From contig RHPI01003366.1 of NCBI GenBank assembly GCA_009103225.1, forward strand, positions 1 to 64,000: a stretch of 64,000 nt of DNA, read 5' to 3'. Shown piece by piece: positions 53,865 through 61,356 of this stretch. Numbering within the stretch: position 1 is the stretch's first letter; every line of letters begins with the position of its first letter. A program made the translations under genes and the position numbers. Below the pieces are notes generated by a model. That model made no database searches and was not told the origin of the DNA. It saw only the letters and a program-made list of their open reading frames with translations. The stretch is from Chlorokybus atmophyticus (taxonomy: Eukaryota > Streptophyta > Chlorokybophyceae > Chlorokybales > Chlorokybaceae).

Positions 53865-55465
53865 GCGTGCGTTGGTGCATTGATTGACCAAAGATGATGA
53901 GAAGAAGTGCGAGGATTCGTTCGTACCTGCGTTGAAGCACATTGTTCACCAGCTGCACTAGAGCTGCACCAAGCGTGATAGCATTGATGAGTGTATCACA
54001 GCTGTGTCTAAAGGCAATGCTAAAGTGTTTGCTGTTAATGGTGGGAAGCTGTACCTCGCAGCCAACCACTATAACATGAAGGTAACATGTGACACACTGC
54101 CGCACTTGCTGTGTGTTGGAACTGTACGCACATGCACACAGAGCCTTCACGTGCGAGTGCGCACAGACACACACTTACAAATGCGCACACCTTGCAAGCA
54201 CGAGTGTGTCGGTGTAATGGACTTTGATGTTCGTCTCACATGAATTGTGTGAACAGGCGATTGCGGCTGAGGAATACGGTTCATTTAGCCCCGAGTACTA
54301 TGGCGTGGTTGTGGTGAATGCCGACTTCTGTTCCGACAACATTTCCATGCTCGACCTGAAGGGCAAGAATAATTGCCACACCGGTTACGGCCGCACCGCT
54401 GGCTGGCTTGTCCCTGTGGGCATCCTCGACACCATCGGCGTGCTCAACAGCAACGCCGCCGCAGATATTAAAGCCATCGATAGCTTCTTTGCCGAGTCAT
54501 GTGCGCCGGAAAGTGAGGCCAAGCGTCTGTGTAATTTCTGCCAAAGTAATTGCACTTTTGAGGATGCGTTCTATGACGATTATGGAGCATTCCAATGCCT
54601 CATGAACAGTGGCGGAGATGTCGCGTTTATTAAGCACACAATGGTTGAGGATTATGCCGCTGATGGCAACACGCCTGCTGAGTGGGCATTCAAGTCCAAG
54701 TCTAAGTTTAAGTCATTACACAAGCTATCATAGTAACAATGCATCATGCATGGATGTGCTCTGCTCGTGCTTATACAACATGCTTACCTGACACACAGGT
54801 ACCCGTGCCCCTCTGGAGACTGCGCCAATATTGGTGACTACAGAGACAGCAACTTGGCTGCGGTAAGCACTTGTAAATAGTGCACGCGCGTGTGTGTGCA
54901 ACTTGTTCAATCAAAGAAACTATTGCATGCAAAGTAGTGGAAGCTGGCCTGAACACGTGATGTTGCTAGGTGCCTGCGCATGCTGTGGCTGTTTCCCGTC
55001 TCCTTCCATCCTCCATGTCTTCCGTCGTCACCTCCGCCCTTCTGGCCGCCAATGACAACGACGAATTTCGCGCCGCCTTCTTTGAGGGCAACAATCCGGA
55101 CGGCCACGTCTTCACTGCCTCCACCATAAGGCTGGTGGCGGTCACCAACACAGAGGCCTTCCTTGGCTCAGCCTGTAAGTTTGTCATCTTGTTGGTCACA
55201 CACCAACAATAGTGTCTTTGCATGCACATGCTTGTGCATGCAAAGACAAGGACTGAGCTCATTCTTGCTTGCAGCGCGTGCGTTTGACGGCGTGTATGCT
55301 TTGGCCAACACCTCCCCTAAAGTGGCTGAGGATAAAGGTGAGGAGTGCAGTGGGCTTGGCGGCGGTGCCATCGCTGGCATTATTATTGGCTCGCTCGCTG
55401 GTATGTTGATCCTAGCAGCCTTTGTCTTTCTCTGCGAGAGGAGGGGCGCAGCCTACAAGAGCTAA
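53865..55465 (+). pseudogene. Transferrin lobe 4 with C-terminal transmembrane anchor
   Basis: Exons: about 53865-54081, 54257-54705, 54799-54862, 54970-55174 and 55275-55465, with consistent phases. RWCID near 53870 is the lobe start. A 1-nt shift follows, then KKCEDS; TAG at 53959-53961 replaces the Trp expected before SCTKRDSIDECI. The rest is intact: AVNGGKLYLAAN (iron-ligand Asp replaced by Asn), SPEYYGVVVV, NNCHTGYGRTAGW, DDYGAFQCL, GDVAFIKHTMV. The C-terminus is a Gly-rich segment and one hydrophobic helix (AIAGIIIGSLAGMLILAAFV), then a short basic tail ending in KS and TAA. This is a type I membrane anchor for a surface protein. A TGTAA polyadenylation-like signal follows near 55585. 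If transcribed from an internal start, this lobe could still make protein. Confidence 0.75.
55214..55247. repeat. Intronic perfect hairpin
   Basis: GTCTTTGCATGCACA, loop TGCT, TGTGCATGCAAAGAC: a 15-bp perfect stem in the last transferrin intron. Confidence 0.85.
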
Positions 55466-56417
55466 AGTTGGTTCAAGATCGCGAGCGCATGCAAGATGGT
55501 GCGATGATGAGTGCTTTGGCTGCAGGGGGGAGTATTATGATGCTGCCACCGCTGTTTAGAAATGGTGTGCCTAGTTGATTTTTGTTGTAAAAGTCCGGCA
55601 ATTTTGTCCGGGGTAATTACGTAGCCTAGCTGCTCTCATCTGCGGGCCCTTAAGATGGTTTCGGTGAAGGGGCTGTAAATAAGCTTTACATACACTCCTA
55701 GCTTATTGAGACGTCACTTATATATGCGTGCAATTGTTGAGGGGTAGGGGTGGTTGCCGTGCGTCTTCATTCAGGTGGAGGCGCTGCTGCTGCTGCTGCT
55801 GCTGCTGCTGCCGCTTTTTGAGTTGGCAAGCATGCAGCTTAGAAGCCAAGCGCACTGCTACCTGCTTGTCGTTGGTGCTGACGCCAAGTTGCTACCTCCA
55901 AACATCGGCTTCAGCACCTCTGCCCTGCTCTTAATGTACCACTAGTATACTCGTAGTATTGGCGTAACACTATACGCTGTACACTATACGGTATATGGTG
56001 CTTGTATGAGGTAATTGAGATTGGTGTGTGTCATGTGTCACCCTCTGATGTATGTAAAGATATACTGCTTGTTGACTTGACTAGTAAAAGTGTTTACATC
56101 CGTATGTGCGCAGGCGTGGCACAGCTTGTTAGCTGAATGCGCATCCGAGTCTTGCACGAATGCGCACCCACGCACACCCACGCACACCCACCCCTGCAAG
56201 AAAGCCTCAAAGTGAACAAGTTTCTATACTGCAACACCCAACAGGAGCCTTCGTCAACTTATAAAAAGGACCTGACCCCATCAATTTATTGGTTGATGCG
56301 TGCTGAGCATAAACAAAGGCGTGAGCAGCCGCGATGGGCTTAAGCTGCCAGGCTTTGGCAGCGCAAGTAGAGGGTGTAGAGGGTCTCATTTTCTACTCTG
56401 TTTTATAGCAAAAGGAT
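55466..56417. other. Transferrin 3' flank
   Basis: Holds the likely 3' UTR with TTGTAAAAG near 55585, a (CTG)n run at about 55783-55812 whose leucine-rich frame is composition only, and otherwise no gene. Confidence 0.5.
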
Positions 56418-56560
56418 ACCGCTTGTACGAGCCCCCGTCAATTCCTTTGAGTTTCAGTCTTGCGACCGTACTCCCCAGGCGGAGTGGTTAACGCGTTAGC
56501 TTCGCCCCCGACTGAAGCCGAGAGCTGCCACTCATCGTTTACGGCATGGACTACCAGGGT
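56418..56560 (-). pseudogene. Organellar-type small-subunit rRNA fragment
   Basis: Read on the - strand it contains the hallmarks of bacterial/organellar 16S rRNA around E. coli positions 780-930: CCCTGGTAGTCCATGC, GTAAACGATGAG, TAACGCGTTAACC, CGCCTGGGGAGTACG, CTGAAACTCAAAGGAATTGA and CGGGGGCTCGTACAAGC. Similarity stops abruptly at both ends, so this is a fragment and not a working rRNA gene. A plastid or mitochondrial insertion into the nucleus is the simplest reading. Confidence 0.85.
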
Positions 56561-57558
56561 CATTTTGAAATAAAGAAAATTTCCGACCTTTCAAGAAACC
56601 CTTTCAAGAAACGAAAATTCCCCACCTTTCAAAAATGGACTATATCATTCTCTGAGTTTTTGTTTAGATTCCAATATTAAATCAATCTCTTCCGAAAATT
56701 TAGGATTCAATAACTTCATCTCAGAGATCCAGCGTTGTTGAAGTTCAGCATGTACATTAAGATTGTTCTTCCATCTTCTGTTGGCGCATTTTGCCCAAAA
56801 CCGACTCAAATTTGTCTATATGAAAAAGCATTGCACTCCCGGCAGATAATAGATTTCGATTACCCCGCATCCATCCATCCTCTCACGCTGCTGCTGGTAG
56901 CTTCCTTAGATTACTCTCTATCACAGATCAGCTATTGATTACCCACCTACCTGCAGTGCAGCCCTTAAATCAATGCAACGCGCAGCGCAGCCTATTGATC
57001 GGCAAACTGCTGCAAACGATGTTTCTACTGCCAGAGTTAAATTGTGCCAAATAAGCAGAATAATTACCTAAAGTTACTCCTTTTTCTTAAATAAAATAGT
57101 TTACAGTTGCTGCAAACAGACCAACAGCCCATTAACCGGCAAAACCTCAATTTACGCTGAGTTGGGGTATTCATTTTGAACAAAGTCTCTTAGCGCTTGT
57201 AGACTGTATACGGCGATCGTATTTTTACGTATTACAGCGAACTACATTTATAAGGGTAATTGAAAGTATGAGACATATTTTGTGATCGTGCTGCAATTCT
57301 GTCTCGATATGCATGCTGATTGTGCACTCTTTTTGATTCGTCAACTACTCGGATACACAACGTTTGATAAATGTTTTGGAGGTGTGGTCTTGTGTGTTCC
57401 TGAAAGCTATGCACCATTGGAGATATAACGCTAATATTCATTATTGTTTGTGCTTGTAAAATATGCACTTAAAGCAATCAAATTGTAAGCTCCATCTGCG
57501 AGAGCTTCCTTCTATTATATAATATGCAAGATTGGTATTGAAGTTAAATTATTTTTTA
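56561..57558. other. AT-rich non-coding region, possibly organelle-derived
   Basis: Base composition is lower in GC than the neighbours and it adjoins the rRNA fragment, so some of it may be organellar DNA. No gene recognised. AAACTGCTGCAAAC-like words recur near 57005 and 57110. Confidence 0.4.
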
Positions 57559-57603
57559 GAGAGGATGGGTGTGTGCATGTTCCGTGCACACACCCATCCT
57601 CTC
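57559..57603. repeat. Perfect 19-bp inverted repeat (hairpin)
   Basis: GAGAGGATGGGTGTGTGCA, loop TGTTCCG, then the exact complement ending CATCCTCTC. Isolated in AT-rich DNA. Confidence 0.9.
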
Positions 57604-57742
57604 AATAACGTATTGTTTCATTTGCGTAATGTGGCCTTCGATGTCGTTAACAAAAATCCCAGTGACTGACACCAATGCCTTAATATTGCGTGTTTATAAT
57701 GAGATTTGCTAGTGCATGATCTTTAATGCATAAAATGCGATC

Positions 57743-58135
57743 AGATTGTAAGTCTCTTGAAAGAGACCTTCCCCCCAATATGCTATGCAACACATTAGAT
57801 TGTAAGTCCCTTAAAGAGACCTTCCATCCAATGCGCTATGCAACACATTAGATTGTAAGTCCCCTTAAAGAGACCTTCCATCCAATGCGCTATGCAACAC
57901 AACCAAATAGTGCGTGACTTTATTTGCATGTAATGAAAAAGAGTCATGATGTAATGCAGATGGTGGTGGCCGGCAAGCATGTCGATGCCACAGTAGCAAA
58001 GAGACCTTCCCTCCAATGTGCTATGCAACACAAATAAATAGTGCGTGATTTTATTTGCATGTAATGAAAAAGAGTCATGATGTAATAATGCAGATGGTGG
58101 TGGCCGGCAAGCATGTCGATGCCACAGTAGCAAAG
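57743..58135. repeat. Nested tandem repeats
   Basis: Three copies of a ~54-bp unit (AGATTGTAAGTC, AAAGAGACCTTCC, CTATGCAACACA) from 57743, the last running into two copies of a ~135-bp unit (57867-57999 and 57998-58135) containing TTATTTGCATGTAATG and GGCCGGCAAGCATGTCGATG. Confidence 0.85.
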
Positions 58136-58217
58136 TCAACTCTAGCCCGAGGGGCGGCACTCAGTCGAAGCCCATGGCAACACACAAAAGGGTGCCGGTA
58201 AAGGTGCCTCAACTCGC

Positions 58218-58290
58218 TGCGGACTATGTGGATCGAACACATGACCTTTAGATCTTCAGTCTAACGCTCTCCCAACTGAGCTAAGTCCGC
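58218..58290 (-). tRNA. tRNA-Phe (GAA)
   Basis: A 73-nt cloverleaf on the - strand. The acceptor stem GCGGACT pairs with AGTCCGC, with discriminator A. The D arm is GCTCAGTTGGGAGAGC. The anticodon arm TTAGACTGAAGATCTAA places GAA in the loop. The T arm is ATGTGTTCGATCCACAT. Internal promoter boxes A (TAGCTCAGTTGG) and B (GTTCGATCC) are intact, and CCA is not encoded, as expected for a nuclear gene. A T-run lies about 30 nt downstream. Confidence 0.95.
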
Positions 58291-58957
58291 CGAACTGGCG
58301 GACAGCGACTGACACCCGGGACGGCAATCGGAGCAGATAGTAATACTATCAATGTTGTTAATACACAAACGAATGTCTCGTCTCAAACTAGAGTAATACT
58401 CCCTTCTTTTGGTGGGCCGGCAAAGCCGCGCACGTGCAGCGGCGGTCGCGATGCCCGAGCGCAGTGTTGCCAGCGCTTCAACACGGTGGCGGACCAAGCC
58501 CGCTTCGGCTCGGCCTTATCGTCCTGTGGGCAGCGTATGTCGACATCCCGCGCCGACATCGCACCCGGCGGCATCCTGGCGATATCGCGCAGCACATGGC
58601 ATCTGCAAGCGCTCCCCCGCACAAGCCCTTGTGCGGCATGCATGTCGTCACGGATCTCGTCGATATCGATACCATCCACCGCAGACCTATGCTTGGCCAC
58701 CTACGCCGTCGCCGCCGCCGCCGCCGCCGCCGTGTGGTCTAGAACGCTGGCAGCGGCGGTTGCCGGGTGGCTCTCTCTCTGTCACTTCTCTGCTAGGAGC
58801 GCAGCTCAGAACCGCCCGGTTGCCGTACTCTTGCATATAAGAGCAGAGGCTTAAAGTTTTGGGTTGGGGCGGCGGCGGCGGTGGGTCGGCCGCGGAGGTG
58901 GAGGAGGAGGAGGAGGGGGAGGAGGTGGTGCGTGTGTGACATTTGCTAGTCCATAGC
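58291..58957 (+). promoter_or_regulatory. Upstream region of the ZIP gene
   Basis: GC-rich DNA with a (GCC)n run at about 58708-58733 and a purine-rich GGAGGAGGAGG stretch near 58895-58928. No gene. No clear TATA box. Long open frames here follow from GC-rich repeats. Confidence 0.4.
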
Positions 58958-60375
58958 ATGGCGGCGGGGCAGGGCGTTGTCGACGAGTGCGCGTTGGAGT
59001 TTGAGGGCAGTCAGTATGACATCGGCCTGCACGTTGGTGGGGTGAGCGACTTGTTGGGGTGGGGGCAGGAGACTTCAAACCCTAGCCTGTTTGCGTTGTT
59101 GGGGGAGTGGGATGTTGATTGTGGGTGATGATGTTGAGCGGTTGTTGTTGGTTCGGTGCAGCTGTTCATCATCCTGGCAGCGTCTCTGCTGGGCTGCCTG
59201 ATTCCAGTGTTGGGGGCACGTTGGCCATCCCTGAGGCTGCCCAGATGGCTATTTGATTATGGGCGCAATTTTGGCACTGGCGTCATCCTCGCCACCGCCT
59301 TTGTGCACATGCTCGAGCCTTCTTTCAGCGCGCTGAGCTCCCCTTGCCTCTCCTCGTTGTGGTGCGCTCGGGGTGCATGCATGCACGCCACATGCACATG
59401 CATACGCTTTGTTGATTTCATGTACGCAACCCAACTGTGTGTGATCCACGATGTCTGCAGGAATCAGACGTATACAGCTTTTGCTGGCGTGTTTGCATTG
59501 ACGGCAGCGCTTGCGGTGCAGCTGGTGGAATTTCTGCTCACGATGAAGCTAGAGCAGCTTGACCGTGAGACGCAGCGTTCTAGCGAGATGGCCATGAAGG
59601 ATCTCGCCATCGATGTTGCCGAGACGCCACTGAATGCGCATGAGACGCAGACCGAGAAGCCCTCCACATACGGCCCCGTGCCACATCAGCACTCTCACCA
59701 CGGTGTTGACAGTCATTCACTCCGCCATGATGCAGAGCACGGCAAGCCCGGTGTCGGCGCGATAACCCTCCGTCGCCGCCAGAGCGTCACTCTCGTGTTG
59801 GAGGCGGGCATTGCCTTCCACTCTGTCATCATCGGCATTGCACTGGGCGTGTCCACTGCGGAGTTCAAGACGCTACTAGCCGCCCTGTGCGTGCACCAGT
59901 TCTTTGAGGGCTTTGCGCTTGGTGCCACCGTCATTGACGCCAAGTTTGACTCAGTGACTCAGATCCTGTCCATGGTCATTGGATACGCCCTCACTACCCC
60001 AATTGGCGTAGGTAAGTCTCCATGCACCATCAATGTGCTATGCAGCACTGCCATGTGCTGCGGTGCTTGTTGAGGATCGATTACTTATGCATATGGCTTT
60101 GTTCTGATTGTTGGTTGCTTTATGTACTTGCAGCCATTGGTATTGCGGCACGTACCTCTTATAACGAGAATTCCAGGACAGCTCTCATTGTCCAGGGCAC
60201 TTTTGATGCCGTGTCTGCTGGCATCCTTATTTACACCGGGCTTGTTGAGCTGCTGACATATAACGTCACTCTCAACCCGGAGTTCAGGGCTTCCAGTGCA
60301 AAGAATAAGCTCGGCGGCTTCCTTTCACTCTATTTGGGTGCTGGCATCATGGCACTCATTGGCCGCTGGGCATGA
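58958..60375 (+). CDS. ZIP-family metal (Zn/Fe) transporter
   Basis: ZIP proteins import Zn2+, Fe2+ and related ions into the cytosol. Four exons join in phase: 58958-59041, 59162-59361, 59461-60011 and 60134-60375 (358 residues, stop TGA). TM1 starts LFIILAASLLGCLIPVLGA. TM2 carries NFGTGVILATAFVHML. TM3 follows TYTAFAGVFAL. The variable cytosolic loop is His-rich (HQHSHHGVDSH), typical for metal sensing. TM4 has LEAGIAFHSVIIGIALG and TM5 CVHQFFEGFALG, holding the His/Glu metal ligands. Three more hydrophobic segments end in LIGRWA. Size and motif order match plant/algal IRT/ZRT-type ZIPs. No lesions are seen. It lies 3.5 kb from the transferrin locus on the same strand, consistent with an iron-uptake neighbourhood; substrate is not provable from sequence. 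Confidence 0.93.
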
Positions 60376-61356
60376 ACAGATAATGATGGATATATATGAT
60401 CATGTGCTTGTACATTTTGGCAACATTGTGGATAGTAGCAGATGTTCTCTAGGACATGTTGAATCTGTCTGCTAGCAGCGCTAGCTGCATGCCAGCACCG
60501 CGCTTAGCTAGCCGGCAACAAAGTGCGCAGTTTGCTGTCTTCGACAGCAGTGGTAGCATTGCAGACAGTCGGAGAGCCTGGCAAACCATGTGATTGAGTG
60601 TGGGACCAAGGAGAGCTAAGCAGCAACAAAGGCAAATCAAACACCGACACACCAGATGCACTCTGGTGGATGTGTACCAGGTGCGCCGGGTACTCCGCTG
60701 ATCGAGCTCACACACATTTGCATGCAGTCTGTGTCAAGCCACATGACATCATTCATACGTCTACGCAAGGACACCGGAGTGATGCAGTTGTACTATGCAT
60801 CTTTTCGATATATTCACAATCACCTCACAATAACCACCGCAAGGCTATGAGCTGCACCTACCCGGCCTACCCTCACGCGCTCAGCCCCCTAACAGCAGGT
60901 ACAGTCACAGTACCTGCCAAACCGGCGGTAGCATCAGCTCTGACCATGATGATGATGACCATGACAACGACAAGCAAACTTCCCACCACTGCTCCCAACA
61001 CCCCTCCACCTATACCCGCCGCTACAGCAACCGCTAGTGTACTTCCAATATACTGTAGCCGCTAGCGCTGCACCCATTCTGTCGGTCAGTTGTCAGTCTA
61101 GACAGTCAGCACGATACCAGCCAGGGTGGCAGGTGTCGTCAGCTTGTGTGCAAACAATACTAACAAGGGCGCTTGCGTGCGCGCGTGCGTGCGTGCGGCT
61201 GCATTGTTGTGCACTACAGTGACATACCAATGTTTTTTTGCACAGTCTGTGCCTAAGGGTGGTCCGAGACATGCCTGACATGACAGCAACGTGAAGCGTG
61301 CTCATCTTCAACAATGGCTATTATACAACAAGCAGAGCATCTACACTTCAAATCTG
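60376..61356. other. Intergenic region between ZIP and CAF-1 genes
   Basis: Convergent 3' flanks. It contains a GACAGCAG/GACAGTCGG patch near 60535-60575 reminiscent of the element C motif, and simple GAT/ATG repeats near 60945-60965. No gene recognised. Confidence 0.45.

Larger units (their letters stand above)
3066..55465 (+). pseudogene. Four-lobe membrane-anchored transferrin-like gene, split by transposons
   Basis: Transferrin family proteins bind Fe3+ with a synergistic carbonate; algal forms act at the cell surface in iron uptake. Exons occur in strict family order: signal peptide and lobe 1 (3066-4620), lobe 2 (4621-7215), lobe 3 N-half (7216-12850), lobe 3 C-half (38671-38982), then lobe 4 and a membrane anchor (53870-55465). 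Each lobe repeats the family hallmarks: RWC start, DGG, EYY, CHTGYGR-AGW, YxGAFRCL and GDVAFxKH. The span of about 52 kb comes from Copia elements and two palindrome-bordered elements in the introns. At least five frameshifts and eight in-frame stops are visible, so the locus is a pseudogene unless the assembly is faulty. Expected family size is 2 lobes in animals and 3 in Dunaliella; four is unusual. The reconstruction is my inference from motif order. Confidence 0.8.

Noticed and set aside
55754-55945. Small leucine-rich membrane protein
   Set aside because: The frame is driven by a (CTG)n run and has no homologous context or splice signals.
56418-56560. Functional rRNA gene
   Set aside because: Only about 143 bases of the roughly 1.5-kb molecule are present, with abrupt ends.
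58687-59078. Pro/Gly/Arg-rich frames upstream of the ZIP gene
   Set aside because: Produced by GCC and GGAGG repeats; several frames on both strands are open for the same reason.
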